Positions 49,454-61,700 of a stretch of 64,000 bases of DNA are shown here, one piece after another. Position numbers and translations under genes: made by a program. How positions within the stretch are numbered: the stretch's first letter is position 1; every line of letters starts with the position of its first letter. The stretch comes from Trametes villosa (lineage: Eukaryota; Basidiomycota; Agaricomycetes; Polyporales; Polyporaceae): the NCBI GenBank assembly GCA_002964805.2, contig PUDQ02000113.1, positions 496,001 to 560,000 on the forward strand. Reading direction: 5' to 3'. Under the pieces are notes generated by a model, which did not search any database, was not told the DNA's origin, and saw only the letters and a program-made list of their open reading frames with translations.

Positions 49454-51688
49454 TCAATACGTCTCCCAGTACACATCCGACAGGACTCCGCGCATGATCT
49501 TCCAGTGCCCGATAGCTTCCTTCGCCTGCCAATCCCCAAGAGGGTTCGCCCCGTCCTTGAGGAGGTACTTCTCCCGGATGTCCCCAGGTATGCTGTCGAC
49601 CACTTCTGAAATGTCCGCCTCCCTCTCGGGTAGCTGCAGGAATACATGGCGGCGGAGGTAGGATCCGAGGAAGTCGGACTCGACGGGCTTGCGGAACTCG
49701 ATCGGCTGCTCGGAGATGGTACAGAAGAACACCTGGAGCACCGGTGAGGCGTCAGTCGTAGTGCAGTAAGTGATGAACAGGGAAGAGCTCACCCAGTTGA
49801 GGAACTCGGAGGTCACGTTGTGCGACGACTCCAGAGAGTCGTAGAACGCGCGACATCTCGGGAAGGATGCCTGCAAGGTGTTCACGATGGCTTTCCCTGA
49901 GTCGGACTCTAGGATGCCAGCGAAGTTCTGTCGAGGCGATGTTAGCGCTACTGTTGCATACGTGAGGCCTTGTTTGGCTTACCACTACCACGACTCCGTC
50001 AGGACGAACGAGGTTCTTGAGGTCCTTCCAGAACTCCCACGTAAACAAATGACCAGGAACACCTCCTCCAGAGAAGCAGTCATGCACGACGATATCGTAC
50101 AGCTCAGGCGAGGCCAGGTCCCCGTCCGTGACTGGTGCGGTTGCGGTCGACGATTCTGTGAGCGTCGCGCTGCGATTGCGCACCCACCCCCGCGCATCCT
50201 CGATAAACAGCTTCCCAGGGCCAGGGGCGGGCACCCCGAAGAAGCGGTGGGCGGCGTCATACACGGCCTCGTCGATTTCGACGATCGTCACGTCGAGGCC
50301 GTGCTTCCCAAACGACGTCGCGGCGATCCCTGCGCCCAGGCCGCTACACACATAACCCCCGGTCAGCTTTATCTCCGACACAAACGAGGTTCATGCCAAT
50401 AAGAGCAGCGCACATCATCAGGGCGTTCTTCGGGGTGCCGTTCCCGGGCTTCTTCACCACCAAACGCGCGGCTTCTTGGAGGACGAACGCGCTGTATATC
50501 GAGTCGCCTAGGCTCTCGCCGGCTTCGTCCGTCACCACCGCGATTGGATCCTCCGCGTGTGCCTTGGGTCCGACCCATACACCCCCGAGAAGGGAGTGTC
50601 CGGCGCGGAGGTACCGCAGGTGGTCCATGCTCCCGATTGCGTCGGGGTTCTCCTGCAGAATCTGGCCGACAACGACTACGCCGGAGTAGGTGGATTGCAC
50701 CGACGAGAGAATCTTGAGCGGCGCTGCTGGATGGGTGTACGGCTCAAGCAGCGGCTTGGGAAGCGTCGGGCCCTGGAGGATCGACGACGCTAGGAGCGGG
50801 AAGATAGGAAGAAGCGCGGTCCGCAGCTTGTTGCCAGGTTTCTCTGCCTGAGGACGGAGAGGCGCAGGGGTAGGCGTCGGAACAACGGCCGCTTTCTCAG
50901 GCGTGTTCTTCTTGCGCTTGTTTCCCTTGGGCGTTGGAGCAACGGGCTCAGCTACAGGCTCGGGCACCACCACGGCTGGTACGGGCGGGTAGACATTGGG
51001 CAGGAAAGGCTCAACTGCCCAGAGTGAGGTGCACACCGTCCCCAGCGTAATGAACTAGGATGGAGGAGTGTTAGCAACGTTGTTGTATGCGCATTTACAC
51101 GCTCACAATCTGGCTTTCCGACAACGTCGCAATGTACGGTATGGCCGGCCACAGGCCTTGGAGTGCGTTTACAGCGGTGGCGGAGACGGGCAAGGTCATT
51201 GAGGGCTGCGGGGTACTCGTGTCGCCTTTCACGTAAGGCGCTTCCTACTCAAATGCATGAGCTAAACGCAACCTCCTTGCAAGCGTAGCACGTACTTGCA
51301 ATGCCTTCACGACGGCGATACCGAGCGAGAGGACGGGGAGTAGCACTATGAGATGCGTTGCCACGGGGCCCCACACCGGGTCGCCCATTCTCCCGGTGTA
51401 TACCGCGACCCAGTACGAGGAATACGGGAACGCATATAGCAAGAGCCCGAGGGCTAGCGTTGCTCGATAGATTGGCACAGACGGAGCGAAGGCACCCAGA
51501 ATAGACGCAGCCCAAACGACCTTGGTTAGGTGCAGGTTTACAGGCGCATTGCCGTAGAGCGGCTCGAGGGCGTGCTTGTACGTGAACGTGACGAGCGAGA
51601 GGCCGATGAGGATGACGATCGAGACGACCCTCGTCACCGCGACCGCGGTGAGGCTCGTCTTCGGGGGAGGCGCGCGCGCGCTCGCCAT
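49454..51688 (-). CDS. Polytopic membrane protein with spermidine-synthase-like domain
   Basis: An N-terminal hydrophobic half is joined to a methyltransferase-like domain of the spermine/spermidine synthase superfamily. Membrane segments include VVSIVILIGLSLVTFTY, ATLALGLLLYAFPYSSYWVA and HLIVLLPVLSLGIAVVKAL, with more around LLPIFPLLASSIL. A Lys/Pro-rich cytosolic-looking loop (PKGNKRKKNTPEKA) follows. The catalytic-like part reads GVVVVGQILQENPDAIGSMD, HLRYLRAGHSLLGGVWVG, CSGLGAGIAATSFGKHGLDV, TIVEIDEAVYDAAHRFFGV (acidic nucleotide-ribose position), LYDIVVHDCFSGG and LVRPDGVVVV. The C-terminus ends DVYWETY. The Asp in VHDC sits where polyamine synthases have theirs, but the putrescine pocket cannot be checked here, so a different aminopropyl or methyl acceptor is possible. 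Confidence 0.78.
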
Positions 51689-52076
51689 TTTGCGTGTAGT
51701 GCGGCTGTTGTTGGGGGCTCTTCACTGAATGGGCAGCATAGACACGGCTTCGTGGGAGATGGTGGTGGGGGAAAGGAGACAAGGAGGATGCTCAGGCAAC
51801 TGCGGCCGGCGCGCTCGCTCGCGTCTGGTGCGGTCGTGTCCTCCAGGGATCTGCCGGGGATGCGCCGCGAATCTGGGAACCGGATCTGAGATTTCCGGGG
51901 AACTGGGGAAGGTACGTCCACGTGACGAGTGACGTCTTGGGGGCGAAAGAGCAGCGTCGCGTCGCCGCTTTTGGGCCAGATGGGCGAACACTCCAGACTC
52001 CAGCAGAGGCTCAAGACGCCTTCTCCACCCCCGCCCCGGCCTCTTCCCCACCGCTCTCCTGCTTATCGCCACCACC
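51689..52076. promoter_or_regulatory. Divergent promoter region between the membrane synthase and GLC3
   Basis: 388 bases between start codons on opposite strands. It includes a CCACGTGACG stretch at about 51919-51928, containing an E-box core. The plus-strand start context is CACCACCATGC. Confidence 0.5.
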
Positions 52077-54491
52077 ATGCCCACCGCGCCCCTCGACCCC
52101 TCGGCCGTCGTCGCCGTCGATCCCTACCTCGAACCCAACGTCGACCACATCGTGCACCGGCACGATCTCTTCAGGAAGTGGAAGGACACCATTGACGAGA
52201 TCGAGGGCGGATACGACAAGTTCACGAAGGGATACGAGAAGTACGGCCTCAACGTGCTCCCCGATGGCTCCGTCACCTACCGCGAATGGGCCCCGAATGC
52301 GAAGGAGGCCGTCTTGATTGGCGAGTTCAGTGAGTGCTTGACCATTCATGCGCTAGTAGAGTGTATGTTGAGAAACTCGACTAGACAACTGGAATAGAAT
52401 CTCGCATCCTTTGGCCAAGGACCAATACGGTGTCTGGGAGATCGTCGTGCCTCCCAAGGAACCGGGAGTATGCGCCATTCCCCACGACTCCAAAATCAAG
52501 GTGCGCATCCAGCATGCTTCTGCGGGTGATGGCCGCAACTCACCCGCCGCGCGCAGATCTCCATGATTCTCCAGACCGGAGCGCGTATTGAGCGCATTCC
52601 CGCGTGGATTAGACGCGTCACGCAGGACCTCAGTGTCTCGCCTGTGTATGACGCACGTTTCTGGAACCCGCCCGCCGAGCAGGTGTACAAGTTCAAGAAC
52701 CCGCGCCCGCCCCAGCCCAAAAGCATTCGCATCTATGAGGCGCATGTCGGTATCTCGACCAGCGAGCTGCGCGTCGGCACGTACAAGGAGTTCACGCAGA
52801 ACACCTTGCCTCGCATCCGGGACCTCGGCTACAACACCATTCAGCTCATGGCCATCATGGAGCATGCTTATTATGCTTGTGGGTTTGGATTTTTTGCAAG
52901 ATGTATGACATGATGTCTTAACTTTCTCTGTAGCATTCGGATACCAGGTGACGAGCTTCTTCGCGGCGAGCTCCCGCTATGGCACTCCGGAGGAGCTAAA
53001 GGAGCTCATCGACACCGCGCACGGAATGGGCATCACCGTCCTGCTCGATATCGTGCACTCCCACGCGTGCAAGAACGTCCTCGACGGCCTCAACCTCTTC
53101 GACGGCACCGACCACCTCTACTTCCACGAAGGCGCGCGGGGCAGGCATGAGCTCTGGGACAGCCGCCTGTTCAACTACGGGCACCACGAGGTCCTCCGGT
53201 TCCTCCTCAGCAACCTGCGGTACTGGGCGGAGGAGTTCCGTTTTGACGGCTTCCGGTTCGACGGCGTGACGAGCATGATGTATCACCACCACGGTATCGG
53301 CGCTGGCTTCTCTGGAGGCTACCACGAATACTTCGGTGCCGCCGCCGACTTGGAGGCGATTGTCTACCTCATGCTCGTAAGTCGCAAAGTGCCGCCATGC
53401 GAGTCAATTCTGACCTTGCCACAGGCAAACGACGCGATGCACGAGCTCTACCCTGAGACGATCACCATCGCCGAGGACGTGTCCGGCATGCCGCTGCTTT
53501 GCGTGCCCGTCTCGAAGGGCGGAGTCGGCTTCGACTACCGCCTCTCGATGGCGATCCCGGACATGTGGATCAAGCTGCTGAAGCACAAGCAGGACGACGA
53601 GTGGGACATCGGGAACATCGTGCACACGCTCACGAACCGCCGGTACGGCGAGCGCAGCATCGCGTACGCGGAGAGCCACGACCAGGCGCTCGTCGGCGAC
53701 AAGACGCTCGCGTTCTGGCTGATGGACAAGGAGATGTACACGAACATGTCGGATCTGACGGAGTACACGCCCGTCATTGCGCGGGGTATCGCGCTGCACA
53801 AGATGATCAGGTACGTCGCTTTGATACAGTTCGGACGACTCAACTGACACTTTCGTAGGCTGCTCGTGCACTCACTGGGTGGCGAAGGTTACCTGAACTT
53901 TGAGGGTAACGAGTTCGGCCACCCCGAGGTATGCCAGCCTGTACCTCCCTAAACGTGTTTCTGACACGCGTCCAGTGGCTGGACTTCCCCCGCGAAGGAA
54001 ACCAGAACTCGTTCCAGCACGCGCGGCGGCAATGGAACCTGACGGACGACCCGCTCCTGCGGTACAAGTACCTGAACGAGTTCGACAAGGCGATGAACCA
54101 CCTCGAGGAGCGCTACGGCTGGCTGCGCGCCGAGCCCGCGTACGTCTCGCTCAAGCATGAGGGCGACAAGATGATCGTGTACGAGCGCGCGGGGCTCCTC
54201 TTCGTCTTCAACTTCCACCCGACGCAGTCGTTCACGGACTACCGCGTCGGCGTCGACGCGCCCGGCGAGTACACAGTTGTGCTGAGCAGCGACGAGAAGC
54301 GCTTTGGCGGGTTCGAGAACGTGCTCCCCGGCGGGCAGTACCTCACGACGGCGCTGGAGTGGAACGGACGGAAGAACTTCACGCAGGTAAGTAGCGCGTC
54401 TGGTGGTATGGAGCAACGGGAGTTTCTGAGGGCACACGCTGTGCAGGTGTACATCCCGTCGCGCACTTGTCTCGTCCTGGCGAAGAAGTAG
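52077..54491 (+). CDS. GLC3: 1,4-alpha-glucan branching enzyme
   Basis: Glycogen branching enzyme (GH13), which cuts an alpha-1,4 chain and rejoins it by an alpha-1,6 bond. Eight exons give 681 residues: 52077-52329, 52385-52500, 52557-52878, 52934-53376, 53425-53810, 53859-53928, 53976-54386 and 54447-54491. The N-terminal CBM48-like part has [20 protein letters not shown]. Catalytic regions: VLLDIVHSH (region I), [14 protein letters not shown] (nucleophile Asp), [12 protein letters not shown] (acid/base Glu) and [12 protein letters not shown] (transition-state Asp). [20 protein letters not shown] and the C-terminal beta domain ([17 protein letters not shown]) follow, and the protein ends RTCLVLAKK. 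Length and motifs match fungal Glc3, and all catalytic residues are present. Confidence 0.95.
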
Positions 54492-55108
54492 GCGGCCTGT
54501 GCTGCGGCCGCGGCCGCATGGTGGGCGGTCACCAACAATCCGGATATCTGGCCATGAAGTGGGAGGAAGCAATTTCGAAGCAAAGCACTGTTTCTCGTGC
54601 GGACCTGTAGTTGGACCAAACGTTGTACTATAGTTACATGCTGGGGCGTAGATCCCCTCGAATAACGGTATGCATAGACGCATGTCATCCAGTTCTCGCC
54701 GAGTTCAATTGGACGTTGTGCGATCAATGGGCGCTTGTGAAGTCGGCCACGCGACTTGACATCACCCTCGACTTGCCCTCGACTCGTCCATCCTCCTGCC
54801 ACAACGCTGCACCGTCCTCTGACTGGCTGCCAGATATTTCTGGTTCTGGGACACGGCCGACCTCACCGACATTATCCGGATACGTCTACGCGCCTGTCGC
54901 CGTTCATCTCCGTACAGAGAGGGCTAGGGGGAGCTATATATATTCGGAGCCTGAGCAGTGCGTTCGTTGCCGGCACAGTCTCTCCCATTCTCACGAAACC
55001 CCCCATATCGCGTGCTTCTTGTGCGTCTCCTCACGAACGAACGCCCCGATAGCTCCATGAGCCGCGTCTTGCTCTGAACCACCATCACCCCGGACGACGA
55101 GAGCAGAC
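54492..55108. promoter_or_regulatory. Promoter region of the plus-strand M28B gene
   Basis: A TATATATA lies at 54935-54942, about 167-174 bases before the start codon. The 31 bp block of the left-hand copies is absent. Confidence 0.5.
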
Positions 55109-58100
55109 ATGCCTCCCAACGACGAAAAGCAGCCGTTCATCAAGAGCGAGCCTGCAGACGAGATCCCCGTCCCGGCCGCAGCCGTACCCCCGCCGGTGCG
55201 TGCGCCCCTCGTGCCGCGATGGATGCGCATCCTGGTGAAGGTGGCTCTGGTGGCGTGGTGCGGGGTCTTGTTGCGGAAGTGGGTAAGGGCGAATGTAGAC
55301 GTTGTGCTTGAGGCGAACGAGGCGCAGTGGCTTGCGAGCGCGTTCTCGGACTCGTTCGAGGGTCACGGCCACCCGCGCCGCCGCAAGATCCTCTTCGGCA
55401 AGAAGGCCGAGCAGAAATTCCTGTAAGCAGGTACCTACTCTCTTGAATGTCCCAGCTAGTCTGACGCGTCGAAATCCTTCCAGGACGGTGCCGAACGCGG
55501 CGAGCGCCATCGCCGCCTCGCGCCAGTACGCGACCAAGCCGCACATGGCAGGCACCCCGGGCGACTTCGACACCGCCGTCGACTTCCTCAAGCTCCTCCA
55601 GACCGAGCTCGGCGCGCCCGCGCCCTCCGAGCTCCCCGTCTACCCCGCCGGCACGCCCGAGTCGCGCAACGCGACGCTGGGCATCACGAAGTTGACCAAG
55701 CCTGCGGCGTGGATCGACACGTACTACCCCGTGATGAACACGCCGCTCGACCATAGCGTGAAGATCCTGGATGACGATGGGAATGAGGTATGGACCGCCG
55801 CGCTTGAGGAGGTTGCGGACGACACGGACCCCGAGGCGGGGAAGTACTACGACGCGGTGACGACTTGGCACGGGCTCAGCCGGGGCGGGAGCGCGAAGGG
55901 CAAGCTCGTCTACGCTAACTACGGCAGGAAGGAGGACTTCGACGAGCTCGTCGCAAAGGGTATGTGGAGCTCAACCTGTAGCAAGCGTGCTTCCGCTTAT
56001 GGTAGTATAGGTGTAAACTTGAACGGTACCATCGTCATCGCCCGCTACGGAGGTAACTTCCGTGGGCTGAAGGTTAGTGATTTATTAGCAGCGGCTCGCA
56101 AGATACGTCAACCCGGCTATCCCTCGTAGGTCAAGGGTGCACAGGAGCACGGCGCTGTAGCTACCCTCATCTACTCTGACCCTCGCGACGACGGAACGGT
56201 GACCGCGGAAAATGGCTATGCCCCGTAAGCCCCGGTTAATCGCCCTCCGTAACTACTCTCTAACAGCGCGCATAGATACCCGCACGGGCCTGCCCGCAAC
56301 CCCAATTCGGTACAGAGGGGCAGCACTCAGTTCCTCTCGATCTACCCTGGGTTCGTCTCTCTCTTCTCTCCTGGCTCAGAATGCAGCACTGAACTCCACC
56401 GGTATACAGTGACCCAACGACTCCCGGGTACCCGTCGTACGAGAACAGCACGCGCACCAACGGGACGAACATCCCCTCCATCCCGAGTCTCCCGCTCTCG
56501 TGGGCGAACGCGCAGAAGCTCCTAGCAGAAATTCAGGAAGGCGGTCTTAACCGCACCATTTCGCTCGTGAACAATGGTAGGTCATTTATAGTAGAGTCTA
56601 GGAGCTGAACTAAGCGGGGGGATATCACAGTCGATGACAGGGTCATCCCGATCTGGAACACCATTGGTGTCATCCCCGGACACATCAAGGACGAAGTTAT
56701 CGTCGTGGGCAACCACCGTGACGGTACGCACCACCCAAGATGAAGACATTCCTGAACCGCCTGCTAACATGCGCGCACAGCATGGGTCATGGGCGCCGCG
56801 GACCCCTCCTCCGGGACGTCTTCCATCCACGAGGTCATTCGCGGCCTCGGCGAGCTGCTCCGGAACGGCTGGACGCCCCTGCGCACGATCGTCCTCGCCA
56901 GCTGGGACGCCGAAGAATACGGGCTCATCGGGAGCACCGAGTGGGGCGAGGACTTCGCCGACTGGATCGACGCGCACGTCGTCGCGTACCTCAACCTCGA
57001 CTCGTCCGTCTCCGGCGCGCGCTTCAACGCGCTCGCGACGCCGTCGCTCGCCCACTTTGTGCGCGGGATTGCGGAGGAGATCGAACACCCGACGAAGCCG
57101 GGCAAGACGCTTTGGGACGCGACGCAGGACCGCGGCGTCCTCACTGGGGACCACATCGACGCGGAGGTGTTGGCGATGCACGAGGCTGCTGAGGCCGAGG
57201 CTGCTGCGGACGGTACCGGCGTCGGCCTCCTTGGCTCTGGCAGCGACTTCACCGTGTTCGTCCAGCGCACTGGCGTACGTGAAGTATTCTGCGTTTTCGC
57301 TGCATGCATGTACTGATAAAATATCCGCACACAGGTCGCCTCCAACAACATCGGGTTCCAGTCGACGCTTCAGGACCCAGTCTACCACTACCACTCTGTG
57401 TTTGACTCAGAGCGGTGGATGGAAGTCTACGGTGACCCTGGCTTTGGCCGTCACGTCAGTCGCCTCTGCCTTCGCATTGCGCCGTACTTGCTGACCAAAA
57501 CACGTTTCTCTCAGGTGGCCATCGCGAAGCATCTCGGCTTGCAGACTGTCCGCCTCGCCGACTCTATCGTTCTCCCGATCAACACCACACACCACACCAT
57601 TGAGCTCGGCCACTACCTTGAGAGGTACGTACTCGCCGGCACTCTAGCTATTCTCACTGCCGCTGGCTTCCGATACTAACCAACTCCCAGAGTCGAGGCG
57701 ATTGCCTCCACCTCGTCCCTCGACGTGGACTTCACCGACCTCCGCAACGCAATCCAGTCCCTGCGCAAGGCGAGCGCGAAGCTCGACCACGAGAAGTTCA
57801 AGGCCGAGAAGAAGCTCCGCAAGCTCCTCCGCCGTCTCGCCGTGCGCCACCTCGTCCGCCGCAACATCCGCCGCGGTCTCTGCCGCCTCCGCAGGCTCGT
57901 CGGCAAGGAATGCTCGCCGCACCACGCGCATGCGGCTGCGCTGCCGCACGCGAGCGGCGAGAAGACGTTCGAGTGCGCGGCGATGGCGCATGGCCGGAGC
58001 GGCCTCCTGCCGTTCAAGCCGCGTGTCGGACGCGCGCCTGCGTGGGTGAAGGAGCAGCGCGAGGCTGCTGAGCTTGCAAGGAAGCCGAGCTTCCCGTGGA

Positions 58101-58425
58101 AGCGGTTCCGGAAGGCGGCAGAGCGCGTGCGCGCGGTCAACCAGAAGCTGAAGGCGTTCGAGCGCGGCTTCATCCACGAGGACGGCATCAAGGACCGCGA
58201 GTGGTACCGTAACCTGGACGTGGCCCCCGGAAAGTGGCTGGGTGAGTGTCCTACGAGTTCACCGTGCGATGTAGTGCTGAAGAGACTCGTGCAGGCTACG
58301 GCGCGACGACCTTCCCTGCTCTTACCGAGTCGTTCACCATCGAGAAGAACGCGACTCTGGCCCGGTACGAGGCGAAGAGGCTGCAGGAGCTCATCGAGAA
58401 GCTGGCTCACGAGATCAAGGTCTAA
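55109..58425 (+). CDS. M28B metallopeptidase, glutamate carboxypeptidase II-like (dispersed copy)
   Basis: Fourth family member, 47 kb from the array and on the other strand. Order: cytosolic tail (MPPNDEKQPFIKSEP), signal anchor (MRILVKVALVAWCGVLL), protease-associated domain ([38 protein letters not shown]), M28 domain, dimerisation domain ending KLAHEIKV. Zinc-site motifs are [40 protein letters not shown] and YHYHSVFDS, all intact. An intron near 56225-56277 is followed by YPHGPARNPNSVQRGS only if the acceptor CATAG is used; the earlier CAG would create a stop. It carries a basic insert in the dimerisation domain (LRKLLRRLAVRHLVRRNIRR, then His-rich HHAHAAALPHA) that the two complete left copies lack. 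The tail lacks the LDPEAQ motif. Confidence 0.88.
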
Positions 58426-58718
58426 CAAGGCTGATATTCGAGTGATTTCTACACGTTCTTGTATTGTAACAGTAGGTTGTACATGGAGGAAGATCGGATA
58501 TGGATGGATATGAAGCTATTACGGTTGCAAGTGCGAGTGCTACGTGGAAACCGAGAAAACGTTGGGACTCGGGTAGGGTATCTCTATGGAAGGGCACAAT
58601 GTGGCGCGGCGACGGGATAGACATCACTGGAGGAGGATCGGTACATGCAAGAACTTCGCGAACAAGAAAAGAACACATGAAAAGGCGAGGCTATTCAAGG
58701 CAGGAAGATCGAAGACGT

Positions 58719-61700
58719 TCAAGGGCTGTTGACGGTCCAGCCATGCTTGTCAAACACGACACGGGGAGTCTCGATACCGTAGAACCTAGCGGTCGGCGCA
58801 ACAGTGACAGGGGGCGGCCGGGAACGCCCGCTTCCTGGAGGAGCAGGAGGATTGGTAGGCCGCGCGTCTCCAGGCCGCTGTCCGGGAGGCGCGAAATGGA
58901 TGCCTTGCTGCGCCTGGTTCACGGGACGAGGGAAGGGCTGCGGCATATATCCGGCCGTCGGTGGGAGAGGGATGGTCGCCGTGTACGAGGTCCCAGGAGT
59001 AGAAGAGTTACCAGGTTGCGCGTTCAGCGCGGCGCGCGAAGCCATTTGCGACATAGGGGAGAGGCCCGACAACGGCATTGCCAGGTAGAGAACCGACGGA
59101 GGGACGTTGGCTGTGGACATGAACCCTGGGGGATGCTGGGGTGAACCGGCAAGAACGGGGTGGTTCATGGGACCTTGCCACGGAGCGCCCTGTCCGAGAG
59201 GATGATGCGTCTGTGTACGCTGCCGCATGGCATTGACGGGAGGCGGAGGAAGATTGGCCTGTGCAGGGCCCATGGGCTGGAAGCCGTGCCCAACGGCCAC
59301 GTTCTGCGGAACCGCGCCAGCGTGAGCTGCTTTCAGAGCCTGCTCCTGAGCAACCCAGAAGGGGTGGAGCTGAGACACCGATATCATGCTACTGAGCCGT
59401 CTGTCGTCGAGGCCAGATTCGTGGAGCATAGCCCGGAGACGCACAAGGTCAGCCTCCACGGTGTCAGAGGCAGGGACGTGCGGCGCAGGATTGGAACCTC
59501 TGGTCGAGGCTGGCTGAGCAAGACATACGGTTGAGGCTCGTTGGTGTGATCCGAACTCCCACGCCGGCGCATGTGGGTTGAGCGGCGGAGATGTGGAGGA
59601 GGCGGCAGGAGGAGCCACAGCCCCACTATCCTGAGAACCCTGGCGAGCTGCAGAAGCTGAGGGAGGCTGAGTCGGTAGACCCGATGGAGGCTGACCCTGT
59701 GGAGCTAACGGAGGCTGGTCCTGAGCGGTTGACGGAGGCTTGTCCTGAGCGGTTGACGGAGGCTTTCCCGGAGCGGCTGACGAGGGCTGGACTTGAGGAA
59801 CCTGAGGACGCTGGGCAGGAGGAATCGCAGGAAGCTGAGTCTGAGAAGCCACCGGAGGCTGAACCTTAGAAGTAGAGAGAGCCGCATCTTGAGAAGTCGC
59901 CAGAGGCTGAGTCTGAGAAGTCGCCGGAGGCTGAACCAGAGCAGACGCAGGAGGCTGAGCCGTAGAACCCGACAGAGGCTGAGCTGCAGAGTCCGACGTA
60001 GCCTGAGTCTCGGCAGTCAACTTAGCCTGAACCTGGCGAACAACCGCAGTGTCGATCGGAACAGCCCACGGAAGCTGCGCTGGAGGACTCCACGGAGACT
60101 GAGTGGTGGGGGGAAGTGGTTCCGACGCAGCCAGGAAAGGCGACGCTGCCGGCGAGCCCGCCGGGGCGACGCGCGCATCCGGAGAAGCCAGTGCGAGGCT
60201 GGACGTCTGCTCTACCCAAGAGCGGACGCGGGGCTTCCACGGGGCCGCCCTCTCCCCCTTGAGGACACTCCGGGAGAGTGTGTTGCTCTCCTCCGAGCAC
60301 TTCTCCGGAGACGGTGGTCGCGAGTCTGGTTTGTCGACGACAACGGGCTCTTTGAGCTTGGGTGAAGCGTCCCGCGGAAGCGGCTTAGAGGGAGCGGCCT
60401 TCTTCCCTTGCGCTGTCTGCTTCGAGGGCTTCGTAGAGACAGCGGGCGGAGGAGGTTGCTTTGGTGAAGGCTTTGTGGACGCAGCAGGGGCCTTGGAGGG
60501 GGCCGCGGCAGGTGCCTTGGAGGGGGCCGCGGCAGGTGGTACAGGTGCCTTAGAGGGCGCGACAGGTGCCTTAGAGGGCGCGACAGGTGCCTTAGGAGAA
60601 GGCGCAGTAGGAACCTCAGGAGGCGCAGCAGGAACCTTGGAGGCGGGCTGCTCCTTCGGGGATTTCTTAGCGGGAGGTTGCACCGGGGCGGGCGGCGTCA
60701 TCGCGGGTGGTGTCTTAACGGCTTTGACGTCCGCCTTAGTACTCTGTGCATCGCGACCACCATCGCGGGCGTTCGCTGGCCTCGGGGTGGCGCTGCGCCC
60801 GCGCGGAGGGGACTGAAGTTCGACTTTGATATCTTCGATAGCCCGCGCCCAGTTAGGTCGTTCCGTCGAGTGTGGTGGGCCCTTCTTGGATCTCTCCTCG
60901 GTGACCTTTATCGCGACCGGTGTCGGCGCAACAACTGGTTTCGGCGCAAGCGTAGCGGCTGGAGCGGGTGTAGGAGCGGTGACCGGGACCGGTACAGGTG
61001 CAGCGACGAGGGCCGATACAGGAGCAGCGACCGAGGCTGGTGCAGGAGCAGCGACTGGCTCTGGCGTAGGGGCAGCCACTGGGGCCGGCGTAGGGGCAAC
61101 GACGAGCTCCGCTGTAGGCGCAGCCACTGGCTCCAGGGTAGGTGCAGCGACAAGGACCGGAGTAGACACAGCGAGTGGAGCCGGCGTAGGCTCAGCGGCT
61201 GGGGCTGGTGTAGGCTCAGCAACCTTAGCTATCTCCGGGGATGGAGTGTCTGCGACTCGGGGCGGACTGAGTGACCTCGCCGGGGTAGGGCAGGCGGACG
61301 GACATGCGGAGGCCAAGGGCTCGTTCAACAGCCTCGATGACATCTCGGGATACTGCAACGCCAGCTGATGCCCACCACAGTTAGAAGCTGCTCGGAAAGC
61401 GCCACGAATAACACTCACATTCATGGCATCCGCATAGGTAGAGGCTGTTGGGATAGCGGGGCTTTTGGCGTCGCTTGTGTCCGAGTCGCAGACTGGAGTG
61501 GAGGTGATGACCTTTTCTTGCGACGCCGAGTCCGTGATAGAGGGGTCCGCACATGCGCTAGCCGGCCGAGCTACCTCCTCCACAACGGCTGTTTGAGGAG
61601 TGGCAGCTTTAACTGCAGGCGAACCGGTGCGATGGGGGTTGCTCGGTACGGCTGGGGGCGACCGCGGTGCGAGGGCTGCTGAGGGGGGATTGACATAGGT

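Noticed and set aside
60103..60816. Long plus-strand open frame rich in Gly and Ala (also 60826-61368)
   Set aside because: It is antisense to the repeat region of the Pro/Ala-rich gene; low-complexity GC-rich repeats create open frames in other readings.
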